From positions 310,001-374,000 of the forward strand of contig NC_083674.1 in NCBI RefSeq assembly GCF_030384665.1: a stretch of 64,000 nt of DNA. The letters run 5' to 3'. This document shows, in pieces, positions 41,954-51,286 of the stretch. A program made the translations under genes and the position numbers. Every line of letters begins with the position of its first letter. The first letter of the stretch is position 1. Below the pieces are notes generated by a model. That model did not search any database. It worked only from the letters and a program-made list of their open reading frames with translations, and was not told the DNA's origin. Source of the DNA: Lodderomyces elongisporus. Its lineage: Eukaryota > Ascomycota > Pichiomycetes > Serinales > Debaryomycetaceae.

Positions 41954-44256
41954 TGTATTCTGTACTCTTGAAAATAATAAACATAACAACAACAACAATA
42001 ATAATAACAAACATAACAATAGTATTAATGGTGATATACTAGCACAGAAGTTTACTAGAACAATAAATAATAATAATAATAATCATACTACAGATATAGA
42101 AGTATGGCCCTTGAAATAAAATAGCATTAGAACATTGTATCCTTCATGGTGGAGAACCACATGATAACTACTCCATACGACCTACACATTCATATCCATG
42201 TACAAGAACAACTCACGTGCTAACACTCTGTACCCCCTACTAGTCAATAACTCCAATAACACAGCCCTTGAGTAATACATTTTTAATGACCCAAAGCACC
42301 ATCTATTCACTTTATTCTCCATTCTCTTCTTGTTTTTCTTTTCTATTTTTTTTACTTTTTCCTTTTCTTACAAACACCCACTTGTTTCTCTACTTTGAAT
42401 AAAACAACCAATCAATTCTAAGGGATATTGCTTCTTGTGTATGGCAATTTTTTTTTTAAAGAAAGAAAAAATTTTTTGGCTTTAAATTTAAGAGGCTTAA
42501 AAATGAAGGAGCAAAATGGTTTATATACACAGAAAGACTACAACTAAATCCGCTCAGCTCATAGCAGAAAAACATCCAACCCTAGTTTACACCCCCCTCT
42601 TCCCATTACAATACTTGGCCTTACTTTCTTATTTTCTATCTTTCTTCTTCTCTTTTGGTACATATCATATCAAGCGCTGGGAGTTTGTTTGAGCAACGCA
42701 ATAATGAAGTCTCATCTCTTTCCATCTGTGGAAAATGGCATTTATTTACTGATGGGAAGCTCATGAGTGTTTTGTATTGTAAGGCGATTTAAGGTGCGCG
42801 CTCAAAACCATAAATTTGTTTTGCTCCGAATTCAAATGCACTCATACATAATTACCCTTTCTTTACTCATGTCTTTCTCCCCCTTCCTTTTAGCTCTTCC
42901 ACTCTTTGTTCTTTCTTAGTCGGTGGTAAGCATAGCCCAAATTCTTTTCAACGAGCTGTGTCACTGAAGCTTTTTTATTTGTTCTTTTTTATTTATTCTT
43001 TGTTCTTTTCTATTCTTTTCTTATTACCAATACCTTGTACCAAAAAACAAAATAGGATTCACCAAACAAACTTACGAAGAAGTTTTTTTTTCTGTTTTTT
43101 AGCTGATTTTAACATTGCCTAACACAATGTTTAGTATGCCAGTCACTATAGACACACATATATACAGCTCTTCGTTCTTTTTTTGTTTTGTTCTTTGTTT
43201 CGGTGCTTTTCTTGCCTTTCGATTGCAAACAGTTACAATTACTCCTTTAGGAAAACACACGCAAAGAAGGAAGAAAGAAGAAAGAAAACGAAAACGAAAA
43301 CCAGATTTTCAATATCCGCATCTTATAAATAGGCACTACCAACTCGCATGATACTTTGCACCGTTTCAATCTACCCATAATTGGGATGTTATTCTTTGAC
43401 CTAGACATCTATTTCGGTGGACTTTTTTGTAAGACTTGCAACAATTTTGACAAATATTGACGAACACCATCATAAAGAGGAAATGTAGCCAAATGTAGCC
43501 AAATGGGGTAAGTGAAGTAGATGAAATAGATGAAATAAACTAAAATTGGAGGCTCAAAACATAAATCGACTCCCAACTTTTAAATGGCTACTTGAACTGA
43601 GATTCAGACTAAGCATATACCAAGACATTCACTTCACTTAACCCTCATTTTACTTTACTTTAATTTACTTTACTTTACTTTACTTCTGGAATTCGACCCA
43701 CAAACATCCCCAATCACTCTTTTTTTATGTTATGCCATCACAGGAACGAATGATACAAATGTATATACAAATGTATATACAAATATATTCATTTAAATAA
43801 GCAACGCAAGTTTTTGAATGCTTCACGTAGAAAACACTTTCCAAAATATTGAGCTTCTAGTGGCATTTTGAACTGTACTTTCTAGTCTATTCTTTATTTT
43901 ACGAGCCTTAAAACTAGTTTCCTTTTTCTGAGAAAAAACAGTCGCTTATTTTTTGTCTTATTCTTCCTATCGTTTCTTGTTCTTCCAAAATTTTTTTAAA
44001 CCTCTTGAAAATTGTAAAAAAAAAATTCACTATCTTACACAAAAACCATATCCGGGGTATGCAATCTAATGAGAAACGAATAGATAGACAGCGATACAAA
44101 GAGATCAACAGTATCAATCAACAAATAGAGACTACAAAGGATAATGAGCATTTTCTTTCTGACCATCAGAAGACTAAGCTAACAACACTACACCTACGAA
44201 AATAGAAAAAAAAAAGTGCATGCTCTTGCAGTACGATAGCACACGAGGAATTGGAG

Positions 44257-44266
44257 ATGACGTCAT
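44257..44266. promoter_or_regulatory. perfect ATF/CREB palindrome ATGACGTCAT
   Basis: A ten-base palindrome containing TGACGTCA, the classic site for ATF/CREB bZIP factors such as Sko1/Rca1-type proteins. It lies in the RIM8-NSR1 gap, far from both starts, so its target is unclear. Confidence 0.45.
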
Positions 44267-44867
44267 GCAAAGTTGGAAGAATAAAGATTAAACAATATGA
44301 GTGTGAGTATGAGTAATCAACAAAGAAGCAAAGAATACCCAATGCTTTAACCATTACATTAGAAAGACTTGACTTTTTCTTTTAGTTCCAACATTTGAAG
44401 CTATTGCAAATGATTTAAAAGATGAAAAAAAGAAAAATTGACTAAGATCAAGAAAAGAAAAAGAGAGTTTTACCATACAAGTATTTAAATTAAGCCTATA
44501 CTGCAACTGCAATTACAATTACACCCTCCAAACTCCAGAACCAAAATCTATTTTCAAAGTGCTTGATTTCTTCTTTCTTTACTTTTTTTCTTTATTTATT
44601 AATTGTTTAACTAATTAATTAATTAATTGCTAAATTGATTTATTATAATGTACAATATGCTTTAACCCATTGGATCTTTTCATTTGATCTTTTCAAATTA
44701 TTTTCCCCACTCTTCCAGTTTTCGAACAACCATCTCATTCTGTGATTACCCCCCCCCCCCCCAAATTTAGATCAGCAAAAAAACTCGAGATGGGGAGAGA
44801 GAATGAAAAAAAAGAATGCAGAAGAAGTAGGGAAAGGCATTGAGAAAATGTGTTTAAAACCAAAGAT

Positions 44868-46403
44868 TTAATCAAAAGTCTTTTTGGTTCCTTTAAACTC
44901 AGTCGATGCTCTTTGTGGGGTGCCGGTAGGAGTAGCGGATCTTTCTCTGCCACCGAATCCACCTCTTCCGCCAAAACTGCCACCACGTCCACCGCGGTTT
45001 CCGCCAAAATCTCCTCTACCACCACGGTTGCCTCCGAAACCTCCTCTACCACCACCGTTATTGTTGTTGTTGTCCCTTGGTGTGGAAAAGTCCAATCTAC
45101 ATGGTCTGTTCTCAATGTATTCACCATTCAATGCCTCCAATGCAGCCTTGGCTTCGTCAACAGATGAAAATTGAACGTAACCAAAACCTTTTGGTTGTTG
45201 AGTATCTGGGTGTGTAGGCACTCTACATGAAATCACAGTACCATATTCACCAAAGATTTCAAACAAACTGTCTCTGTTGGCATTGAATGACAAGTTACCA
45301 ATAAACAAGGTATCACTTGGTGGGGATTGAGAATCGCCAAATTGTCTAGCTCTGTCGCCTGCATTGGCCTTCGAAGCATGTGGCTTACCTGTAGACATAT
45401 CCAAATTGATTGGTCTACCATCAATCTCTTTACCTTGCATTTCGGCAAGAGCCTTTTCAGCAGCTGCCTTGGTCTTGAAATCGACGTATCCGTAACCTCT
45501 TGACTTTCCAGTAGCTCTTTCCATAATAACACGTGCACCAATGACATCTCCCAAATGTTCAAACTCCTTCTTTAACCAATCATCGTCAATGTTCCATGAC
45601 AATCTACCAACGAATAAAGTAGCACCTTCTTCTTCTGCTACTGCTGGTGATGTTGGTGCAGCGGTTTCCTCAGCTTCAGTCTTTGACTTTTTAAATGTTT
45701 CATCAGCAACAACTTCTTCGTTCTTACGTTTCTTTGGGTTCTCGACCTCGGAGTCTTTTTCCTCTTCATCTGAAGATGAGCTGTCGGAGTCTGAGTCTGA
45801 GTCTGAAGAGGAGGAGGATGATGAAGATGAAGATGAGCTATCAGAGTCTGAATCGGATTCAGAACTTGATGAGCTTGATGAGCTTGATTTCTTACTTGTT
45901 TTTTTCACTTCTTCCTTTGTTTCCTCCTCTTCATCAGATGATGAGCTAGAACTTGAGCTTGAGCTTGAGCTTGAAGTAGAATCTCTTCTTGATTTCTTTA
46001 TTTCCATAACTGTTTTCTTCTCAACTTCTTCCTCTTCATCATCGGATGATTCTGAGCTGGAGCTAGATGATGATGATGATGATGATGATGACGAGCTGCT
46101 TGAACTAGAACTTCTCTTCTTCTTTTTAACCTTTTCGACTTCCTTCACTTCAACCTCCTCTTCCTCTTCGGATGATGAGGATGATTCGCTAGATGAGCTA
46201 GATGAGCTAGATGATGAAGATGAAGATTCTGATTCTGACTCAGATGAAGAAGAAGAAGAAGATGATGATGATGATGATGAAGATGATGACTCTGATTCAG
46301 ATGACGATGAGGATGATGATTCTTCTTTTTCAACCTTTTTAACAGGTTTCACATCCTTTGATTTGGACAGTTTCTTGTCAACTTTGCTTGATGATTTAGC
46401 CAT
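44868..46403 (-). CDS. NSR1: nucleolin-like nucleolar protein (two RRMs, RGG tail)
   Basis: 511 aa. Residues 1-~230 are alternating Ser runs and Glu/Asp patches with Lys stretches (nucleolin N-domain, nuclear targeting, likely casein-kinase-2 substrate). Residues ~262-338 are RRM1, with RNP2 L-F-V-G-R-L-S and RNP1 R-G-Y-G-Y-V-D-F. Residues ~362-440 are RRM2, with L-F-I-G-N-L-S and K-G-F-G-Y-V-Q-F. Residues ~445-490 are an RGG/GFGG tail. By family knowledge Nsr1 binds pre-rRNA and supports 18S rRNA processing in the nucleolus. The Ser region is coded largely by TCN/AGC mixtures, and its antisense strand stays open by composition. Identity is secure. Confidence 0.93.
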   Translation of the reverse strand: MAKSSSKVDKKLSKSKDVKPVKKVEKEESSSSSSSESESSSSSSSSSSSSSSSSESESESSSSSSSSSSSSSESSSSSEEEEEVEVKEVEKVKKKKRSSSSSSSSSSSSSSSSSSSSESSDDEEEEVEKKTVMEIKKSRRDSTSSSSSSSSSSSSSDEEEETKEEVKKTSKKSSSSSSSSSESDSDSDSSSSSSSSSSSSDSDSDSDSSSSDEEEKDSEVENPKKRKNEEVVADETFKKSKTEAEETAAPTSPAVAEEEGATLFVGRLSWNIDDDWLKKEFEHLGDVIGARVIMERATGKSRGYGYVDFKTKAAAEKALAEMQGKEIDGRPINLDMSTGKPHASKANAGDRARQFGDSQSPPSDTLFIGNLSFNANRDSLFEIFGEYGTVISCRVPTHPDTQQPKGFGYVQFSSVDEAKAALEALNGEYIENRPCRLDFSTPRDNNNNNGGGRGGFGGNRGGRGDFGGNRGGRGGSFGGRGGFGGRERSATPTGTPQRASTEFKGTKKTFD

Positions 46404-47231
46404 TGTTTCTGTTCCTTATAAATTTAGATACTTATATAAACTTGTACTAAAAAAACAACACGTTCTTGATGAAAGAAAAAGTCAAAATTATCGCAAGTGA
46501 TGAGATGGAAATTATACGCAAGTAAAGTTGAAAAAAAAAAAAAAAAAAAAAAAAACACACGAGAGTCTTCTCCAGATGTTACGAGAGATGAGCAGCAAAA
46601 AAATAAATTTAAATTAAAAAAAATAAAAAAATAAAAGAAAAAAAAAAGAAAAAAAAAGGAAAGAATCCCTCACTTTACAAAACAAGACTGTTGTTCAATA
46701 ACTTGTATAATAATGTCAAGTCGCGCCATATACTCAGAAGTAAAAAGACTACATGCCATTTTAGGAAGTCTACAAATTTTTCCTCTTGGTCTTTTCTTTT
46801 TTTCTGTTTTTCTTTTTTTCTGTTCTTCTGTTCTTCTGTTCTTCTGTTTTTCTGTTCTTCTCTTTCTCCGAACAGGGGAGGGGGAGGTAAGAGATAGCAA
46901 TATCTTTCTCGACAGCGGGCCTGAACCGCTACTTACACAAACATAATAGAATCAAATAATTTTTCACTTGTAGACAAAGGGGCGGGGAACACAACCTATA
47001 AAGAAGTTCATATTACCCATCAAAATCAAAAGTAAATAAATATTTGTATATGCTCGTCTAATTCTATTATTTGCTTGCCTCCTTTTTCTAATAAAATTTT
47101 ATCTCCTAAAGTTGGAAATTTTGTATTCATCACATACCACCACAACATCAAACAATACATTTATTTCAACCTTTATTTCTACACTTGGATATACACACAC
47201 ACGCACACAAGTGGTAAGAATCATTAAATCG
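46404..47231. other. divergent promoter region, NSR1 / LEU4
   Basis: 828 bp. Long poly-A stretches (a run of 24 A at ~46531-46554), a TTCTG/TTCTT pentamer run at ~46817-46862, and an inverted AGCGG-N7-CCGCT element at 46914-46930. The LEU4 frame is open upstream but has no ATG before 47232. Confidence 0.45.
46914..46930. promoter_or_regulatory. inverted CGG-N7-CCG element in LEU4 promoter
   Basis: AGCGG (46914-46918) and CCGCT (46926-46930) are perfect inverse copies, ~300 bp upstream of the LEU4 ATG. CGG/CCG pairs are typical half-sites of zinc-cluster factors. It is not the everted CCG-N4-CGG form I know for Leu3, so the factor is unknown. Confidence 0.35.
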
Positions 47232-49013
47232 ATGAGTGTATCTAGTCAGTTTAAGCTCTTTACAAGAGCGGTATCGAGGATACCTCCAGTTAAACTCTCT
47301 TACAAAAACATGTTGAGAGATCCATCCAAAAAATACCCACCACCTAAACAGATTAAACTTGCCAACCGTGAGTGGCCAAACAAAGTCATCACACAAGCAC
47401 CGCGTTGGCTCTCAACGGATTTAAGAGATGGTAACCAATCACTACCTGATCCAATGTCTATTTCTGAAAAAAAGGAGTATTTTCACAAACTAGTCGATTT
47501 GGGATTTAAGGAAATTGAAGTGAGTTTCCCGCTGGCCTCGCAAACGGATTTCGATTTCACGAGATATGCAGTTGAAAATGCACCAGAAGATGTTGCCATT
47601 CAAGTGCTTACCCAATCTCGAGAACCTTTGGTAAGAAGAACCGTTGAATCTGTTAAAGGTGCCAAAAAGGCAATTATCCATATCTACTTGGCTACCTCCG
47701 ATGTCTTCCGTGAAGTTGTTTTTGGTATGTCCAAAGAAGATGCAATCGCCAAAGCTGTAGAGACTACTAAGCTTGTGCGTAGTCTTACAAAAGATGATCC
47801 TTCAATGCAAGAAACTGAATGGAATTTAGAATTTTCACCAGAATGTTTTTCAGATACCCCTGTTGAGTTTGCTGTTGAGATTTGCGAAGCTGTTAAACAG
47901 GCTTGGGAACCAACAGCTGAACATCCAATGATTTTCAATTTGCCTGCTACAGTCGAAGTTGCTGGCCCCAATGTCTATGCCGATCAAATTGAGTATTTTT
48001 GCAAAAATATCTCAGAGCGTGAAAAAATAATCGTTTCAGTGCATTGCCATAATGACCGTGGATGTGGTGTTGCTGCTACGGAATTGGGATTGCTTGCAGG
48101 AGCAGACCGTGTTGAAGGATGTATATTTGGTAATGGTGAGCGTACAGGAAACGTTGACCTTGTGACTGTGGCATTGAATTTGTACACGCAAGGTATTGCA
48201 CCAAACTTGGACTTTTCCGATATGGAAAGCATCATTGATATTAGTGAGCGTTGTAACAAGATTCAGATTCACCCAAGAGCACCATATGGTGGTTCCCTTG
48301 TTGTTTGTGCATTTAGTGGATCTCATCAAGATGCAATCAAAAAGGGGTTCTCTTTTGAGCGTGACGATGAGAGATGGGCTATACCATACTTGCCATTGGA
48401 TCCAAAAGATATTGGAAGAACTTATGAGGCTGTTATTAGAGTCAATTCCCAGTCAGGTAAAGGTGGCTCTGCGTGGGTTATCTTGAGAACATTGGGTCTT
48501 GATTTGCCTAGACATTTACAAGTTGCATTTTCATCATTGGTACAAGAGAAAGCTGACAAATTGGGTCGTGAATTACAAACTCAGGAGATTGTTGATGTAT
48601 TCAAGAGCAACTACTTGGTTGAATCACCATTAATAATCAATGATTTTGAGATTACTAAAGGTAAAAAGACGGACAGTAGAGAAATTTACGCACAATTGAA
48701 ATCTGAGGCCAACACCTCGGCTACTGAATACAAGCTTCATGGTGAAGGTAATGGTCCAATCTCAGCATTTGTTGACTCTATACAAAAATCGTTTGGTATT
48801 TTGTTCGAGGTTGTCAATTACACAGAACATTCGCTTGGTAGTGGCTCAAGCACAAAAGCAGCTACATATATACAATTGAGTTATGTTGATGATGCTGGTG
48901 AGAAAGTAACCAAATGGGGATGTGGAATCAGTCATGATGTGAGTGAAGCCTCAATCCAAGCCATCTTGAGTGTCGTCAACTCTTTGGTCAAGGAAGGTAA
49001 AATCACTGTTTAG
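47232..49013 (+). CDS. LEU4: 2-isopropylmalate synthase (leucine synthesis)
   Basis: 593 aa from ATG 47232. The N-terminus (M-S-V-S-S-Q-F-K-L-F-T-R-A-V-S-R) looks like a mitochondrial targeting sequence. Residues ~60-390 are the HMGL-like TIM barrel: L-R-D-G-N-Q-S-L metal site, H-C-H-N-D-R-G-C-G-V-A and G-N-G-E-R-T-G-N-V-D. The C-terminal ~150 residues form the LeuA dimer/leucine-feedback domain, with G-x-G-N-G-P-I-S-A-F-V-D and Y-T-E-H-S-L-G-S-G-S-S-T. The enzyme condenses acetyl-CoA with 2-oxoisovalerate. Codon 101 is CTG where the S. cerevisiae enzyme, as I recall it, has Ser (V-S-F-P-S-A-S-Q-T-D), which supports CTG=Ser. Candida has more than one such gene; LEU4 is chosen by remembered position beside RPL16A. 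Confidence 0.93.
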   Translation: MSVSSQFKLFTRAVSRIPPVKLSYKNMLRDPSKKYPPPKQIKLANREWPNKVITQAPRWLSTDLRDGNQSLPDPMSISEKKEYFHKLVDLGFKEIEVSFPLASQTDFDFTRYAVENAPEDVAIQVLTQSREPLVRRTVESVKGAKKAIIHIYLATSDVFREVVFGMSKEDAIAKAVETTKLVRSLTKDDPSMQETEWNLEFSPECFSDTPVEFAVEICEAVKQAWEPTAEHPMIFNLPATVEVAGPNVYADQIEYFCKNISEREKIIVSVHCHNDRGCGVAATELGLLAGADRVEGCIFGNGERTGNVDLVTVALNLYTQGIAPNLDFSDMESIIDISERCNKIQIHPRAPYGGSLVVCAFSGSHQDAIKKGFSFERDDERWAIPYLPLDPKDIGRTYEAVIRVNSQSGKGGSAWVILRTLGLDLPRHLQVAFSSLVQEKADKLGRELQTQEIVDVFKSNYLVESPLIINDFEITKGKKTDSREIYAQLKSEANTSATEYKLHGEGNGPISAFVDSIQKSFGILFEVVNYTEHSLGSGSSTKAATYIQLSYVDDAGEKVTKWGCGISHDVSEASIQAILSVVNSLVKEGKITV

Positions 49014-49369
49014 AGTTAGTACGTAGGTATTATAAAGACAAATTTATTAATATTAAATCCATAGGTTGATGATTTTTGTATCATTTCAAAACGCATCTTT
49101 ATTCCTCAAATTAACATCACGTTTATATGTTTGAAAGAAGAAAGGCAAGGAAAGAAAATTGAAAAAGAATAAGAAAAATAAAAAGACCATACTACTAGAA
49201 TTGAAAAAGTACTATCCAATTCCTACAAATCATTTCTTGCTTATAGATTGAATGTAGATACAACTTTCCATCCTTTGGTTATAACAAATATTATTACATA
49301 TTCGTTCGCATTTTGCAGCCACTGCCACTTTCGTAGCATATAGGGCTATAGCCATCAGCAGAACTCATA

Positions 49370-49376
49370 TCACGTG
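49370..49376. promoter_or_regulatory. Cbf1-type E-box TCACGTG
   Basis: TCACGTG about 490 bp upstream of RPL16. In Candida, ribosomal protein promoters are reported to use Tbf1 with Cbf1, so an E-box here fits. No perfect Tbf1 motif was found next to it. Confidence 0.4.
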
Positions 49377-49553
49377 TATTGTATTTATTATTTTGGTTTT
49401 GTGTTAATTTTAACAAACATGGTTTTTTTCACACTTTGTTTTCCGTAATTTGCGCACACTCTAACAATTAGATATTTAGCTGTTTATTATTCTGTTCTTC
49501 GAGCGAGAACAGTTCGACCAAATGCTGTAAGCTCTCGACCGAGATATTGCACA

Positions 49554-49628
49554 ATTTGTCTCCTCACTTCGACTTAATTTTAGTCTCTGGCTCTGACTGT
49601 AAAAATAAGTCGAAGTGAGGAGACAAAT
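49554..49628. repeat. 23-bp perfect inverted repeat (hairpin) upstream of RPL16
   Basis: The left arm 49554-49576 is exactly complementary to 49606-49628. After one mismatch, five further pairs (49578-49582 with 49600-49604) extend the stem, leaving a 17-nt loop. It lies 240 bp upstream of the RPL16 ATG. Confidence 0.9.
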
Positions 49629-49868
49629 ATTCACTTAAAATTCTTTTTTTTTTCCACTAATATTTTTATTTTCTTTTTTATTTTTTTTTTTTTCTATTCG
49701 CACTTCTTTTTGCTTCTCTCACAAACCTACTCTCGCCTTCGCTTCATACCCAGACACTAACCTATTTTTCATCTTTGAAAGAAAGGAGGGAAGAAAAAAA
49801 ATAGAAGAAAAAAAAAAAGAGATTCTCATAGTTTTACCAGTCCATATCAACTCAACAAAAACCACACC

Positions 49869-50471
49869 ATGTCCACCTTCGAACCAGTTGTTGTCATTGA
49901 TGGTAAAGGCCACTTATTGGGTCGTTTAGCCTCGATCATCTCCAAGCAAATCCTCAACGGTCAAAAGATTGTTGTTGTTAGATGTGAGGAATTGAACATC
50001 TCGGGAGAGTTTTTCAGAAACAAATTGAAGTACCACGACTACTTGAGAAAGTCTACCAGATACAACAAGACCAAGGGTCCATTCCACTTCAGAGCCCCAT
50101 CAAGAATATTGTACAAGGCCATCAGAGGTATGATCCCACACAAGACTGCCAGAGGTAAGGCAGCTTTGGAAAGATTGAAGGTTTTCGAAGGTATCCCACC
50201 TCCATACGACAAGAGAAAGAGAGTCGTTGTGCCACAAGCTTTGAGAGTGTTGAGATTGAAACCAGGTAGAAAATACACTACTGTTGGTAAATTGTCTACC
50301 TCAGTTGGTTGGAAGTACGAGGCAGTTGTTGACAAGTTGGAAGAGAAGAGAAAATTACAATCTGCCGAATACTATGCCAAGAAGAAAGCTTTGAACAAGA
50401 AGTTGAACGCTGCTAAGGCTTCAACTGCTGAATCTGAAGTTGCTCAAAAATTGGCCACTTTCGGTTACTAA
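49869..50471 (+). CDS. RPL16A: 60S ribosomal protein uL13 (L16/L13a)
   Basis: 200 aa. uL13 throughout: [16 protein letters not shown] near the start, [36 protein letters not shown], and a basic C-terminal helix ending A-T-F-G-Y. The frame is uninterrupted from ATG, whereas the S. cerevisiae paralogs have an intron near the start. A leader intron cannot be excluded. Codon use is strongly biased (TTG, AGA, GGT) with no CTG codon at all, as expected for a highly expressed gene in a CTG-Ser yeast. It is a cytosolic large-subunit protein. Confidence 0.97.
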   Translation: MSTFEPVVVIDGKGHLLGRLASIISKQILNGQKIVVVRCEELNISGEFFRNKLKYHDYLRKSTRYNKTKGPFHFRAPSRILYKAIRGMIPHKTARGKAALERLKVFEGIPPPYDKRKRVVVPQALRVLRLKPGRKYTTVGKLSTSVGWKYEAVVDKLEEKRKLQSAEYYAKKKALNKKLNAAKASTAESEVAQKLATFGY

Positions 50472-51046
50472 GTTTGTTTGTTCAGATGTTTTCTTTTTTT
50501 TTGTTTATTTTCTTTCTGCACTGGAGTGGAGATGGGAAATAATAGATATTTCTTTCCTTCTATGCATGAAATGAGTATTATAATGCCGAAACCGTTTTGT
50601 TGGGTCATGAGTATAGGCTCTTTTTGAAATGGGTTTTTTCGTGTATTTCTTACTACTACAAAAAAAAACACTAGAACATATAAATACACTTGAGAGTAGA
50701 GATGTATTCATTGTTTTGTGGGTATACTCTATGATCAAAAAAACTATTCTTTTTTTATTCCTTGTCATTATTTATATATAGGAGTAACTCAAATACAAAG
50801 TTTGATAATAGTAAATGATGTATATATAATTTGTAGGAGTTGGAAAAAACACTGGTGGTTTCATTTAATACCTGTAGTACTACGAGTCTATGATGTTCAA
50901 CACTTAAAATGAAATTAATGGCAGATAGATGAAAATAGTAAAACTGAAGTGAGATTATAGTCTGTCGCACAAGTTTCGTGAAAACCAAAGAAAATAAAAA
51001 GAAATAAAAAATCCTGTGACCTTAACTAGAGTTCTATACGCCTATT

Positions 51047-51101
<55 letters not shown>

Positions 51102-51286
51102 TTATATAAACATGTGTGTGTGGGTATACTCGATGGACCTTGTTGGTGTTATTTTAACCATTGCGTAATTACAAACTTTTCAAAATGACTGGTTCCAAAC
51201 ATCAAGAATTGGACAAATCGTTAAAGGGAAAATAAATCAGTCAGAAATCACCACACCACTTACTATAAGGGTGCTTTTTATGTATT
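50472..51286. other. intergenic, RPL16 3' flank
   Basis: 815 bp between convergent genes. TA run at ~51049-51062 followed by (TG)n at 51067-51097. Small frames lack coding features. Confidence 0.45.

Larger units (their letters stand above)
41075..44867. other. large gene-free region, RIM8 promoter side to NSR1 3' end
   Basis: 3.8 kb. TGG/TAG triplet runs at ~41380-41480 and ~41760-41800. (CT)n followed by a CG run at 41898-41953. A Cbf1-type TCACGTG at 42213-42219. Repeated CAAATGTATATA units at ~43755-43790 and an ACTTT pentamer array at ~43650-43684. A perfect CRE palindrome at 44257-44266 and a C14 tract at 44749-44762. No frame shows coding character. RIM8 and NSR1 lie on the same strand, so this is NSR1 3' flank plus RIM8 upstream region. 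Confidence 0.45.
49014..49868. other. RPL16 promoter region
   Basis: 855 bp. TCACGTG at 49370-49376, a TAGGGC near 49341, a short GTTCT/AGAAC hairpin around 49494-49510, the long inverted repeat 49554-49628, and then pyrimidine-rich sequence to a purine-rich leader before the RPL16 ATG. No ORF is supported. Confidence 0.5.

Noticed and set aside
45541..46500. 319-codon plus-strand frame, Ser/Asp/Glu-rich, antisense to NSR1
   Set aside because: It is the mirror of the NSR1 Ser/acidic repeat codons (GAT/GAG against TCN/CTC); no domain and no independent start context.
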